64,000 nucleotides of DNA, taken from contig JAEWTL010000018.1 in assembly GCA_023459495.1 (NCBI GenBank), forward strand, positions 1-64,000, in the 5' to 3' direction. The stretch is from Bacillota bacterium (lineage in GTDB: Bacteria; Bacillota; Clostridia; Christensenellales; SZUA-584). The position numbers and the translations under genes were made by a program. The stretch's first letter is position 1, and the number at the start of each line of letters is the position of its first letter. Of this stretch, positions 16,961 to 26,128 are shown piece by piece. Under the pieces are notes generated by a model. The model ran no database searches, was not told the origin of the DNA, and was given only the letters and a program-made list of their open reading frames with translations.

Positions 16961-17010
16961 CCTGTCATCATCCCTGTGGGTTGCAACAAAGACAGTCCAG
17001 AATAATTTAT

Positions 17011-17043
17011 AGCGGCAAAGAGAAATCCCTTTGCCGCTTTTTA
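17011..17043 (+). terminator. Terminator between peroxiredoxin and kdgK
   Basis: AGCGGCAAAG and CTTTGCCGCT are perfect ten-base arms with an eight-base loop and a T-run on the plus side. On the minus side the trailing bases are A/T-rich but not a T-run, so it may only partly stop the long pectin operon. Confidence 0.85.
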
Positions 17044-17080
17044 TCTCAAGGCTTGCTGATCCATCAGCTCTATGAGCTGA

Positions 17081-18109
17081 CTATCGGTTGACACGCCCGC
17101 TTCCATCCCCGCCCATCAGCTTCTCTACATCGGGGGCTTTTACCCTGTTGTAGTCCCCGGTGATCGAGTGCTTCAAGCAGCTGGCCGCGACCGCAAATTC
17201 CAACGCATCCTGTTTGTCCGGAAAAGCACCAAGCCCGTAAATCAAACCTGCTGCAAACGAGTCACCGCCGCCTACCCGGTCGATGATATCGCTGATCATA
17301 TATCTTCTGGAAACGCGGAAGTTTTCCCTGTTGTTCAGGCACGCGCTCCAGCCGTTGACATCAGCCGATTGGCTCTCCCGCAGGGTGATCGCGATCATCT
17401 TAAGGTTTGGAAATGCTTCCAGCACCCTGTCCCCCACAGCTTTATACTTATCCGAATCGAGAGCGCCGCTTTCGACGTCAACGTTAACGCGAATGCCCAG
17501 CGATTTCTGGCAGTCCTCCTCGTTTGCGATGCCCACATCCACATACCGCACCAGTTCACTCATCACTTCAACCGCCGATTCCCCGTACTTCCACAGCTTA
17601 TTGCGGTAATTGAAGTCGCATGATACGGTCACATTGTGCTGCTTGGCTTTTCTCACAGCCTCCAAAGAAGACTCCTTCGCCTTTCTGCTGATTGCGGGCG
17701 TGATGCCCGAGATGTGAAACCACTTTGCGTCACTGAATATCTCGTCCCAGTCGATTTCTCCCTTCTCCATGAGAGCGATGGACGACTCTGCCCTGTCATA
17801 TATGACGTTGGATGGCCGCTGATTTGCCCCATTCTCCAGAAAATATATACCGATGCGCCCTTTACGCCGTACGATCTGGGTAGTATCAACCCCCAAACCC
17901 CTCAGCTCCCGGATACATGCGTCCGCGATATCGTTGTCAGGCAGCGCGGAAACAAATTGCGCGTCCAGACCATAGTTGGCCAATGACACCGCAACGTTGG
18001 CCTCACCGCCGCCAAACGTCGCCTCCAGCAGCGGGGACTGGAACAACTTTTCATGGTCCGGCGACTTCAGCCGCAGCATCACCTCGCCGAAGGTAACATA
18101 CTTGCCCAT
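17081..18109 (-). CDS. kdgK: 2-Keto-3-deoxygluconate kinase, PfkB family
   Basis: A 342-residue ribokinase-fold enzyme phosphorylating 2-keto-3-deoxygluconate (KDG) to KDPG. It has FGEVMLRL at the N-terminus, the substrate-binding FGGGEANVAVSLANYG (32-47), CDFNYRNKLW (near 163) and the PfkB catalytic signature DRVGGGDSFAAGLIYG. AGGAGAG precedes the ATG. It lies nine bases after eda, so KDG phosphorylation and KDPG cleavage are coupled. It is the last gene of the long operon. A second, more divergent kinase is at 39,481. Confidence 0.88.
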   Translation of the reverse strand: MGKYVTFGEVMLRLKSPDHEKLFQSPLLEATFGGGEANVAVSLANYGLDAQFVSALPDNDIADACIRELRGLGVDTTQIVRRKGRIGIYFLENGANQRPSNVIYDRAESSIALMEKGEIDWDEIFSDAKWFHISGITPAISRKAKESSLEAVRKAKQHNVTVSCDFNYRNKLWKYGESAVEVMSELVRYVDVGIANEEDCQKSLGIRVNVDVESGALDSDKYKAVGDRVLEAFPNLKMIAITLRESQSADVNGWSACLNNRENFRVSRRYMISDIIDRVGGGDSFAAGLIYGLGAFPDKQDALEFAVAASCLKHSITGDYNRVKAPDVEKLMGGDGSGRVNR

Positions 18110-18118
18110 GGCTCTCTC

Positions 18119-19078
18119 CTATTTCTGCAGCAAATGAACGGCAAGCCCGCCGAATTCGCTTTCCAGATATACCGCAATCGGCTTTCCGCCCTTATCAACC
18201 AATGAAGTCATATCTGCCTTATAGCCGCGCTGCTTAAGATAATAAACTGCTCTGTCGATACTGTTAGTCCATATGGCGACATGGCCGTTTTGGCCCCTGA
18301 ACTGCGTATTCATCACCTCAAAGAGCGGCCCTGCAAAGTTGGAACTGTTGCCTTCCTTCACGCTGAGTCCGAAGGCTTCCGCAAGCTCACTTGCCAAAGA
18401 AAACGATGTGTCCCTGTTGTCGGTGTTGATACCAATATGCGCAAGCTCAAAGCCCAGCAGCACATCGATTGATTTTTTAACAATCTCCGTGATACCAGCA
18501 AAATTACCCTCCGCCATATCTTTGGCGCTGCACAGCCAGCCTCCGCCAATCGCATGTATATAATCCTTGTCCGCATATTCGGACAAGTTACTCAGGCTCA
18601 CGCCTCCCGTGGGGATAAACTTAACCATTCGGTACGGATCGTGCAGCGCCTTGCATGCTGCCGCACCGCCGTACACGCTCGCCGGAAAGAACTTTACGAT
18701 GTTGATACCAAAGCCCAGCGCATGTTCGATCTCTGTGGGCGTTACGCAGCCCGGCGTAGCCAATATGCCATGATCAAGGCAGAACCTGACGACGTCGTCG
18801 TTGAAGCCCGGGCTTACGATGAACTCGCACCCCGAATCAATTGCCATCTTCGCCTGCTCCACAGAAAGCACAGTACCCGCGCCGAGTATGATCTCCGGAC
18901 AGCTTTCCTTGATAATCCGCATCGATTCAAGCCCGGCTTCCGTTCGGAGCGTGACCTCCATTACAGGCAGACCACCTGCAATCATCGCCTTTGCCGCAGG
19001 CAGCGCGTATTCCGTTTTATCAAATACCACCACAGGAATCAGCCCGATATTGCCCAGCTTCCTGCTGAGATCCGTCAT
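18119..19078 (-). CDS. eda: KDPG aldolase fused to a VOC-type domain
   Basis: A 319-residue fusion. Residues 1-205 are a KDPG/KHG aldolase with E41 and EVTLRT (41-46), GAGTVLS, and the Schiff-base lysine K129 in VKFFPAS. Residues about 210-319 resemble a single vicinal-oxygen-chelate (glyoxalase-like) domain, beginning FELAHIGINTDN and ending YLESEFGGLAVHLL. The aldolase alone is about 210 residues elsewhere. Such fusions occur in gut Clostridia, but the role of the second domain is unknown; it may aid metal-dependent handling of the product or sense a ligand. GAGGTG precedes the ATG. Sits between kdgK and kduD. Confidence 0.85.
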   Translation of the reverse strand: MTDLSRKLGNIGLIPVVVFDKTEYALPAAKAMIAGGLPVMEVTLRTEAGLESMRIIKESCPEIILGAGTVLSVEQAKMAIDSGCEFIVSPGFNDDVVRFCLDHGILATPGCVTPTEIEHALGFGINIVKFFPASVYGGAAACKALHDPYRMVKFIPTGGVSLSNLSEYADKDYIHAIGGGWLCSAKDMAEGNFAGITEIVKKSIDVLLGFELAHIGINTDNRDTSFSLASELAEAFGLSVKEGNSSNFAGPLFEVMNTQFRGQNGHVAIWTNSIDRAVYYLKQRGYKADMTSLVDKGGKPIAVYLESEFGGLAVHLLQK

Positions 19079-19142
19079 TACGTCACCTCGCTTTATAGGT
19101 TGTCGATTTATTCGCCAGTCAGCTGCGTCCGCGGATATCGCG

Positions 19143-19901
19143 TTACCTTGCCAGCCAACCGCCGTCCACTGCCAGTGTATGCCCGGTCACATAATCGGAC
19201 GCAGCGGACGCAAGAAACACGACGGGGCCCGCAAGATCGTCTGGGGTTCCCCACCGGCCTGCAGGAATCCTGCCCAGTATCTCTGCGGACCTGTCTTTAT
19301 CCGCCCTCAGCGCTGCGGTGTTTTCGGTGGCCATATAACCCGGTGCGAGCGCATTGACGCAGATACCGTGTTTCGCCCATTCGTTCGCAAGCAGCATCGT
19401 GATTCCCTTTACGCCGGATTTCGACGCGGTATAAGAGGGTACGCGGATGCCACCCTGAAATGACAGCATCGACGCGATGTTGATGATCTTGCCGCCACTA
19501 CCCTGCTTGACATACTGTTTGGCAACGGCCTGTGACAGGAAGAACACCGTCTTGACGTTAATGCTCATTACGTCGTCCCAGTCCTTTTCGCTGAACTCCA
19601 ACGCATCCTCACGCCGGATGATGCCCGCGTTGTTAACCAGAATATCCACATGGCCAAACTCCGTTACCGCTGTTTCAACGATTGCGTTGACTGGTTCGAT
19701 AGACATCAGGTTCGCGGTCATGCCGACATACCTGCGGCCGGTTTTTTCCACCATCGCTTTGGTTTCTGAAGTATCCCTGTAATCCACGCCGAGGATATCC
19801 GCCCCGGCCTGCGCAAGGCCCATTGCCATCCCCTGTCCAAGGCCTGCTGTACACCCTGTGACGATCGCCACTTTACCTGTCAAATCAAAATTCGCGCTCA
19901 T
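19143..19901 (-). CDS. kduD: 2-Dehydro-3-deoxy-D-gluconate 5-dehydrogenase (SDR)
   Basis: A 252-residue short-chain dehydrogenase that reduces 2,5-diketo-3-deoxygluconate to KDG in the unsaturated uronate pathway. The cofactor loop TGCTAGLGQGMA (15-26), NNAGIIRRED, the catalytic YTASKSG and the C-terminal VDGGWLAR match KduD. AGGAGG precedes the ATG. It lies nine bases downstream of kduI, its pathway predecessor, and 64 bases before eda. Confidence 0.88.
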   Translation of the reverse strand: MSANFDLTGKVAIVTGCTAGLGQGMAMGLAQAGADILGVDYRDTSETKAMVEKTGRRYVGMTANLMSIEPVNAIVETAVTEFGHVDILVNNAGIIRREDALEFSEKDWDDVMSINVKTVFFLSQAVAKQYVKQGSGGKIINIASMLSFQGGIRVPSYTASKSGVKGITMLLANEWAKHGICVNALAPGYMATENTAALRADKDRSAEILGRIPAGRWGTPDDLAGPVVFLASAASDYVTGHTLAVDGGWLAR

Positions 19902-19910
19902 CGCTTCCTC

Positions 19911-20753
19911 CTATCTCAAATCTCTGATCGGGATGTGGTCCATATCGGTGAAGGTCTTGTTCTCCCCAACCATGCCCCAGATAAACCTGTATGCGGTCGT
20001 TCCACAGCCGCTGTGGATGGACCATGACGGAGAAATGACGGCTTCCTCGTTCTGTACAACGATGTGCCGGGTCTCGTCGGGCTCGCCCATATAGTGGAAC
20101 ACCACATTGTCGCCCGGTATGTCAAAATAGAAGTAGACTTCCATCCTGCGCTCGTGCGTATGGCAGGGCATTGTGTTCCATACACTGCCCATTTTGAGCT
20201 CCGTCATGCCCATGGAAAGCTGGCAGCTCTCCATAACGTCCGGATGGATATACTGATTGATCGTCCGTGCGTTGGCGCTTTCAGACTCCCCCGCGCTTAC
20301 CTTCTTCGCCTTGGTGATATCAATGTGCACGTTGGGATAAACGGCGTGTGCAGGTGCGCTAAGTGCATAAAACTTCGCTGGATCAGCCGCATCAAGGCTT
20401 TCAAAGAAGACCTGTTTGGCACCCATCCCAACATAAAGGCCATCCAGACGCTGCAGTGTATATTCTTTGCCGTCGGTAGTGATTCGGCCTACGCCTCCAA
20501 CGTTGATCAGACCTAGTTCACGCCTTTCGAGAAAGTACCCGGTGCCTAAACTCTTCATGACATCCAGCCCTTCGCCCAGCTCCTGCATCTGTCCAGCGGG
20601 ACAAAACCCCATGGTGATGATCCTGTCAATGTGCGAATACACGCGCCTGATTTTTGCGGGTTCAAACAGGCCGGTTATTAAAAACTCATCCCGCAATCGT
20701 TTGGTCGTATAGTTCTTTGCATCCTGCGGATGCGACGGCTGCCTGATCTCCAT
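19911..20753 (-). CDS. kduI: 5-Dehydro-4-deoxy-D-glucuronate isomerase
   Basis: A 280-residue cupin isomerase converting the open form of the unsaturated uronate to the diketo acid used by KduD. MEIRQPSHPQDAKNYTTKRL at the start and MPCHTHERRMEVYFYF (metal-binding His/Glu) are family hallmarks, as is the length. GGAGG precedes the ATG. It links the GH105 product to KDG. Confidence 0.93.
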   Translation of the reverse strand: MEIRQPSHPQDAKNYTTKRLRDEFLITGLFEPAKIRRVYSHIDRIITMGFCPAGQMQELGEGLDVMKSLGTGYFLERRELGLINVGGVGRITTDGKEYTLQRLDGLYVGMGAKQVFFESLDAADPAKFYALSAPAHAVYPNVHIDITKAKKVSAGESESANARTINQYIHPDVMESCQLSMGMTELKMGSVWNTMPCHTHERRMEVYFYFDIPGDNVVFHYMGEPDETRHIVVQNEEAVISPSWSIHSGCGTTAYRFIWGMVGENKTFTDMDHIPIRDLR

Positions 20754-20771
20754 TTTAAACCTCCAAAATGC

Positions 20772-21620
20772 TTATTGATCCTTAACCCTGATATCCCTGT
20801 CCGCCAGCCAATCGACGCTCATATCGATCCACCGGGTAAGCCCTGTACTTACATCCTGCAGACTGCCGGTCGGATACGCTCCCCAATCCGCCGTAGATAG
20901 GCCATGGATGCCCTTCTCAAAGATATGAAGGGAGCAAGATGCGCCATTTTCCTCATACGCCATGGCAAGCACCAGGCTATTGTAAACAGACACCGACTGA
21001 TCCTTATACGTATGCCAGATAAACGCGGGTGACGAATCGCACGTCACGCAGTTTTCCAGCGATAGCCGCTGCTTCAGCGCATCATCACTGCCGCACAGGT
21101 TGTCGAAAGCAGCCGCATGGGACTTATGGCCCGCTGTGACGACGGGATATGCCAGAATAACTGCATCCGGCTTATAATCATGGACGTCGCCACCCAGCAC
21201 GGCTGTTATTTCAGCAGCGTCGGACATTGTGGCAAGGCAACCACAAAGATGGCCTCCTGCCGAAAAGCCCAGCCCCGCGATTTTACTTGCGTCGATTGAC
21301 AGGCTTTGCGCATTCTCTCGCAAGCAGCGCATCGCCATGGCGGCCTCCAAAAAAGCCGTAGGATACCGGCAGGGAGCGACGGAATACTCCAACACAAAAG
21401 CCACGAAGCCCTTCGCGAGATACCGCAACGCCACCGGTTCAGCCTCCCGGGGCGAAAGATGCCGGTATCCGCCCCCCGGCAAGATCAATATGGCAGGATA
21501 CGCCCGTCGGTCGTTGACCTCCTTCATCGTCTGAGGCAGGTAACACCGCAGCATACCGTTTGCTTTATCGGGTCTGACCTTGTCAAACTCCATATATAAA
21601 TCAATTGATTTGATTTCCAT
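20772..21620 (-). CDS. Alpha/beta hydrolase, acetylesterase-like
   Basis: A 282-residue esterase of the BD-FAE/acetylesterase type. The oxyanion motif PGGGYRHLSPREAEP lies near residue 49, the nucleophile in GLGFSAGGHL near 119, and a C-terminal histidine in FEKGIHGLS. There is no signal peptide, so it would act on imported acetylated oligogalacturonides or on sugars in the cytoplasm. Deacetylation is inferred from family and from its place between kduI and a second esterase. Confidence 0.75.
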   Translation of the reverse strand: MEIKSIDLYMEFDKVRPDKANGMLRCYLPQTMKEVNDRRAYPAILILPGGGYRHLSPREAEPVALRYLAKGFVAFVLEYSVAPCRYPTAFLEAAMAMRCLRENAQSLSIDASKIAGLGFSAGGHLCGCLATMSDAAEITAVLGGDVHDYKPDAVILAYPVVTAGHKSHAAAFDNLCGSDDALKQRLSLENCVTCDSSPAFIWHTYKDQSVSVYNSLVLAMAYEENGASCSLHIFEKGIHGLSTADWGAYPTGSLQDVSTGLTRWIDMSVDWLADRDIRVKDQ

Positions 21621-21633
21621 CAGGTCTCCCGCC

Positions 21634-22695
21634 TTATGAGGTATGTTTGTTCATGAACGCAATAAACCGCCGCCAGTCGTACCGGCTCAAAAAGTGTTTT
21701 CCCTCACGCATATGGTAACCGATGCTGCCCGCATGGAAAGTATCTCCCGGTTTCGGATACCTGTCAGCACCCACCAGGCCCTTCTTCCCCAACCGCTCCC
21801 AGGCTTCGCCTGCCAGCATGCAGGACAGGTATTCGCTTTGCGGATCGGCCCATTCGTCATCCTCTGCCGAGCAGACATAACACAGGCGCGGCGCGATGGA
21901 TGCAAGCAGGCGGTGCTGGTCAAAGGGCATCTGGTCCTCAGCGTCCATATACTTCCTGTAGTTCTCGCAAAACCAGTACGGGAACTTTGTGCATATATCC
22001 CTGACGGTTTCTCCCCGTTTTTTTCTTGTAATGGCCGCACCAGAGCACCCCGAATCGTTGGAGAAAACTGCCCGAAAGCGCGTGTCCTGTGCACAGCACC
22101 AGAGCACCGTCTTGCCCAGCCGGGAATGTCCCACGCATGCGACTCGCTCCTGATCGATATCATCCAGTGTATGCACATAATCCATCACCCGGTTTACCGC
22201 ATACGCCCAGACGCCAATCTTCCCCCACGCGTCCCTCCCGCCACGGTCAAACATCCCCGCGAGTCCGCTGTCCATATCCTCGTTATCTGCCGTGACAGCC
22301 TCATAATGGAGGATGGCAAGCGCGTATCCGCTGTCCAAAATTTCCTCGATCGGTGTCTCATAAGACCCCAGATATGGATGAAACGATAGGAATATAAACA
22401 TGGGCAGCTTTCCCTTTTGGTTCGGTCTCACAGTATCGACGCCAAAGGAAGCCGTGCCTTTGGGTGTATCGAAGGACAGCATTACACGCCGATACGTTGC
22501 CTTGCCCGCAAAGGCAACCGTATCTTCATTCTGTATCAATGAAGAGATGAGTTCGGGAGCAGGCGGCGATATACCGTAGACGTTTTCGGCAAAAAGGCCT
22601 ACCAACCTTTCGCGCTCGTCCTCCCAACTGTCCGGCGATACCGCGTTTCGCAGCAGCGGCGGAATATTCCTTCTTTTTACTTCCTCAGCCAGCAT
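21634..22695 (-). CDS. Serine esterase, CE15/CE19-like
   Basis: A 353-residue alpha/beta hydrolase. CVGHSRLGKTVLWCC (near 192) contains the nucleophile in the G-H-S-R-x-G-K form seen in glucuronoyl esterases and related pectin-active families, and SNDSGCSGAAI follows. The C-terminal HAGSIGYHMREGKHFLS supplies the histidine. No signal peptide is present. In this setting it may remove methyl or other esters from uronic acids. GGAG precedes the ATG; it starts four bases after the oxidoreductase stop. Confidence 0.7.
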   Translation of the reverse strand: MLAEEVKRRNIPPLLRNAVSPDSWEDERERLVGLFAENVYGISPPAPELISSLIQNEDTVAFAGKATYRRVMLSFDTPKGTASFGVDTVRPNQKGKLPMFIFLSFHPYLGSYETPIEEILDSGYALAILHYEAVTADNEDMDSGLAGMFDRGGRDAWGKIGVWAYAVNRVMDYVHTLDDIDQERVACVGHSRLGKTVLWCCAQDTRFRAVFSNDSGCSGAAITRKKRGETVRDICTKFPYWFCENYRKYMDAEDQMPFDQHRLLASIAPRLCYVCSAEDDEWADPQSEYLSCMLAGEAWERLGKKGLVGADRYPKPGDTFHAGSIGYHMREGKHFLSRYDWRRFIAFMNKHTS

Positions 22696-22699
22696 GTCT

Positions 22700-23989
22700 T
22701 TACTCCGTCCTGATCAGATCATCTATCCGCACCGGTAGTCCGCTGGCGATCGATTTGTTGGCAGCAATACCGGTCAGTATCGACATGGCCCCCTGAATGT
22801 GATCCGCTTCCCGTTTAAATGGGTCGGGCGCAGGATTGCCGAACAGCGATTCCAGCAGTACGGGATCGCCGCCGCCATGGCCGCCTTCGCCAGTTATCAC
22901 TTCCGCCTCATACGGCTTGTCGAACAGCGGATACACCATGATCTGATGATGGTGAGCCGCGCCTTCCAGCTCCGCCTTGCCGCCCGCGTTAATATACGTT
23001 CTTTCGATCACTTTATATTCAATCCGGCCCTTGGACCCGTTGATGCTGACGACAAAGCCCTCCCATGGCATGTAAGAGTTCAGCGAATAGGTCAGTATCG
23101 CTTTGGTATCATATTTAACCGTTACGCCCATCGTATCCTCAATGCTGATACCGTCGCCGAATACACTCAGATCACGGATATATCCGCCGTCCTGCTCCGC
23201 ATCCAAATACAGGCCTTTGAGTCTTGCATTGTTTTCAAGGTCTATGGCGAAGGGATCGTTTTTGGCTGCCTCGCTGCCATGGCAGCGATAATAGAACTCC
23301 TTTACGCCACGCCTTTCCGCATTTTCGATGCCATAAAAGTTCCTCTCGCCGAACGCAAATACGACTTTGGGCTGTGCGTTAAGCCAGAAGTTGACGAGAT
23401 CAAAGTGGTGAGTGGATTTGTGCACCAGCAGACCACCGCTGTTCGACTTGTTCCGGTGCCACCGTCGGTAATAATCCGCACCGTGCTCGGTGTTCAGCAG
23501 CCATTCAAAATGGACCGAGAACACCTCGCCGATAGTATCGTTTTCGATCAGCTCCCTGATCTTCGTATTGTACGGTGCATACCGATAGTTGAAGGTGACC
23601 CGGATCTTGCGTCCTGTCCTTTTGGCCGCGTCGAGGATGGCCTGAGCCTTTACCTCGTCAATCGTCATGGGCTTTTCGGTAATCACATCGCAGCCCAGTT
23701 CCATCGCCCGGATAATATAGGTATGGTGTGTCCGGTCCACCGAGGTTACGATGACGCAGTCCGGTCGGTGGGTCGCGATCATCCTGTCGAACTCGGTATA
23801 GTGATAAGTGGGAATCGGGTTATAGCCAAATTCCTCCGACAGCGTTCTGTTGGTAAAATCCATTCGCGTCTGGCTGACATCGCAGAGGGCCAGAAGCTCA
23901 CAGCTCTCCTTATAGGTGGTGGCGATTGCCGAATAAAACATCCTTGCGCGTCCGCCCGTTCCCACCTGCACATACGTCTTTTTCTTCAT
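22700..23989 (-). CDS. Gfo/Idh/MocA-family oxidoreductase
   Basis: A 429-residue NAD(P)-dependent oxidoreductase. The N-terminal Rossmann fold has VQVGTGGRARMFYSA (7-21), followed by VTSVDRTH and the family motif ITEKPMTID (near 118). The C-terminal half is the Gfo/Idh/MocA beta-sheet domain, with HKSTHHFDLVNFW. GAGGTG supports starting at MKKKTYV rather than four codons earlier. The substrate is unknown; the pectin context suggests a sugar or uronic acid derivative. Confidence 0.78.
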   Translation of the reverse strand: MKKKTYVQVGTGGRARMFYSAIATTYKESCELLALCDVSQTRMDFTNRTLSEEFGYNPIPTYHYTEFDRMIATHRPDCVIVTSVDRTHHTYIIRAMELGCDVITEKPMTIDEVKAQAILDAAKRTGRKIRVTFNYRYAPYNTKIRELIENDTIGEVFSVHFEWLLNTEHGADYYRRWHRNKSNSGGLLVHKSTHHFDLVNFWLNAQPKVVFAFGERNFYGIENAERRGVKEFYYRCHGSEAAKNDPFAIDLENNARLKGLYLDAEQDGGYIRDLSVFGDGISIEDTMGVTVKYDTKAILTYSLNSYMPWEGFVVSINGSKGRIEYKVIERTYINAGGKAELEGAAHHHQIMVYPLFDKPYEAEVITGEGGHGGGDPVLLESLFGNPAPDPFKREADHIQGAMSILTGIAANKSIASGLPVRIDDLIRTE

Positions 23990-24015
23990 CTCACACCTCA
24001 AGTTTTATAAAATCA

Positions 24016-24966
24016 TTACGGCTGGAAGTATCCCAGCAGTTGAAACCCGTATACCATAAACAGCATGGTCACCAGCGAACCAATGGTGGCAAAGGTCACG
24101 ATCTCCCCCGCCAGCACATCGTCGCCGCCGTATGCACCGGTAAGCGGATAGGAGCTGACCGAGTTGGGTGTCGCAAAGCAGCATAGCAGCGCCATCAGTG
24201 CGATCCCCCGAAAGCCAAACACAAATGCACCCAATGCGACACCCACCAGCGGAATACATACCAGCTTTATCAGCACGCTGCCCGCAATCGCCTTGCCATC
24301 CTTTCGCAGATTGCTGAAGGAAAAAGTCGTGCCCAGTATCACAAACGAAAGCGGTGTCGCGATGGAGCCAATGGATTTTACAGGGCTAAACAATATATCC
24401 GGCAGCTCAAACGGAAGCAGCTGCATTACAAGCCCCAGTACAGCGGATACGATCAATGGGTTCCCAAAGGCCGCGAGCAATATTCTGCCGGAACTCTTTT
24501 TACCCTGACCTAACTGCCGCTCTATTACGACAGCGGCCACCGCATTCTGCAGGATGATAAACGGTGTCAGCATGATCATCACATCATAAGCCGCGGCTTC
24601 GCCCAGGATTCCGGCCGCAAGCGGAAATCCGTACACTGCGGTGTTGGTACGGCACGTACACAGCAGAATCGCAGTCTGTCTGCGCGGTTCCTTCACCAGC
24701 TTCGGCATCAGCAATATCAGCAGCGAGAGCAAGACCGCGGTGGCAACCAGCGAATAGATGGTGAAATCCAGCCGAAGCCCGTTTTGGATATCGCCTGAGT
24801 ACACCGTCGAAAACAGGAAGCAGGGCATAATAATCTTGGAAAACAAGCGGTTGATTGCCACCTGCTCTCCGTCCTTGATGATGGACAACCTCTTGGCCAA
24901 CATGCCGATCATCAGCATGGCCAGCAACGGGAAGATCACTTTGAAAGAAGAAACAAAAAGGTTCAT
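24016..24966 (-). CDS. AEC-family transporter
   Basis: A 316-residue membrane protein with about ten membrane segments of the auxin efflux carrier/malonate transporter family. The middle RTNTAVYGFPLAAGILGE and the C-terminal ALLCCFATPNSVSSYPLTGAYGG resemble the paired broken-helix regions of this fold. It may move a carboxylate end-product or a uronate. Ribosome binding site is weak (AGGAAGG, about 13 bases away). It is embedded between GH105 and the oxidoreductase. Confidence 0.78.
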   Translation of the reverse strand: MNLFVSSFKVIFPLLAMLMIGMLAKRLSIIKDGEQVAINRLFSKIIMPCFLFSTVYSGDIQNGLRLDFTIYSLVATAVLLSLLILLMPKLVKEPRRQTAILLCTCRTNTAVYGFPLAAGILGEAAAYDVMIMLTPFIILQNAVAAVVIERQLGQGKKSSGRILLAAFGNPLIVSAVLGLVMQLLPFELPDILFSPVKSIGSIATPLSFVILGTTFSFSNLRKDGKAIAGSVLIKLVCIPLVGVALGAFVFGFRGIALMALLCCFATPNSVSSYPLTGAYGGDDVLAGEIVTFATIGSLVTMLFMVYGFQLLGYFQP

Positions 24967-24988
24967 AGGTTATGATGCCTTCCTGATG

Positions 24989-26128
24989 TCAGCCGAGGCC
25001 ATCATACAGAATTTCCGCATAGCAGTACAGGAAGGGAGCGATCCCCTTCGCCTCATTCTCTACAACCGGCTCGGAAATGTAGTACGCATAGGAGCCGTCC
25101 CGGCGCGTATTGCCCTCCGGTCCAAGCCCTGCTGAAAGACATATGCCTCCGAGCGAGAACCCATCCGGAGTTTCCTTCAGATATTTTTCGCGAGTGTGTT
25201 CAAACAGTCCGGCCCCGATCCGTCTCCACGATTCGTCAACCAGTCCAAGCCTCGCCGATTTCATCATGGCGTAGGCTATAAGCGCGCTGCCGCTCATCTC
25301 CGGATAATTGCCGCTTCCTTTCGGGTAATCCACCACCTGAAGAAACATACCGGATTCATTGTCAAGATACGGAAGCATGCCTTTGAAGAGCTCCGTAAGC
25401 GTTTTCCCCATCCACGCTCTGCCCTCTGCAAAGTCTTCGGGAAACGCTTCGGCAACGTCGATCAAAGCCGCCGCAAACCAGCCTACTCCACGCAGCCACA
25501 CGTTTTTCGATAACCCTCTCTCATCCGCCCAAAACATCTTCTTGGCTGAGTCATAGGCGTGCCGGTATAATCTTGTATCCTCGTCGAACATTCGCTTGCG
25601 CACGTTCACGAACTGGTTAAATATATCCGGATATTCACTGGCGTCTCCAAAATACTTATCCCAGCGTGCCCGGAATATCTGAGCCATGTATAGTCCGTCC
25701 AGCCACACCTGATGCGGGTAGATCTTTTTATGCCAGTAGTTTCCTTCTGTTGTCCTTGGCTGGTTCGCCAGTTGGGCCCGAAGTTTATTCATGGCCTTTC
25801 GGTACTTTTCTTTACCGGTTGCCTGATAAACGTCGATCAACGCGTTGCCGGAGAAGATGAAATCAAGGTTGTACGCCGCTTCCTCAAAGCCCGTCATGCC
25901 GCCTTCCTTATCAACCAGCGTATCCAGAAAGTCACACACAAAACGAAAGCAGCGTTCCTCCCCCGTCCGCTCATACAGCTTCAGCAGCGCATTCATCATG
26001 CAGCCATCGATATAATTCCAAGCAGGCTTTTCGCCGTTTCTGAGGCGTTCCACGTTCCACATTGGGCAGGCAGGTGTGGACTCCCTGAGAAGCCAGTCAA
26101 TATACTGTTCCATGATTTCAATCCGCAT
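24989..26128 (-). CDS. Unsaturated rhamnogalacturonyl/galacturonyl hydrolase, GH105
   Basis: A 379-residue (alpha/alpha)6-barrel enzyme that releases the unsaturated uronate from the end of pectin-lyase products. AWNYIDGCM (37-45), NLDFIFSGN and HQVWLDGLYMAQIF (139-152) with D144 at the catalytic aspartate of YteR-type enzymes support the call. No signal peptide, so the substrate is imported first. GGGAG precedes the ATG for MRIEIM; the longer frame is unsupported. It overlaps the end of the GH28 gene by 11 bases, indicating coupling. Its product feeds kduI. Confidence 0.9.
   Translation of the reverse strand: MRIEIMEQYIDWLLRESTPACPMWNVERLRNGEKPAWNYIDGCMMNALLKLYERTGEERCFRFVCDFLDTLVDKEGGMTGFEEAAYNLDFIFSGNALIDVYQATGKEKYRKAMNKLRAQLANQPRTTEGNYWHKKIYPHQVWLDGLYMAQIFRARWDKYFGDASEYPDIFNQFVNVRKRMFDEDTRLYRHAYDSAKKMFWADERGLSKNVWLRGVGWFAAALIDVAEAFPEDFAEGRAWMGKTLTELFKGMLPYLDNESGMFLQVVDYPKGSGNYPEMSGSALIAYAMMKSARLGLVDESWRRIGAGLFEHTREKYLKETPDGFSLGGICLSAGLGPEGNTRRDGSYAYYISEPVVENEAKGIAPFLYCYAEILYDGLG

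Noticed and set aside
22799..24010. 403-codon plus-strand ORF
   Set aside because: Antisense to the Gfo/Idh/MocA oxidoreductase, whose motifs are clear; no ribosome binding site.
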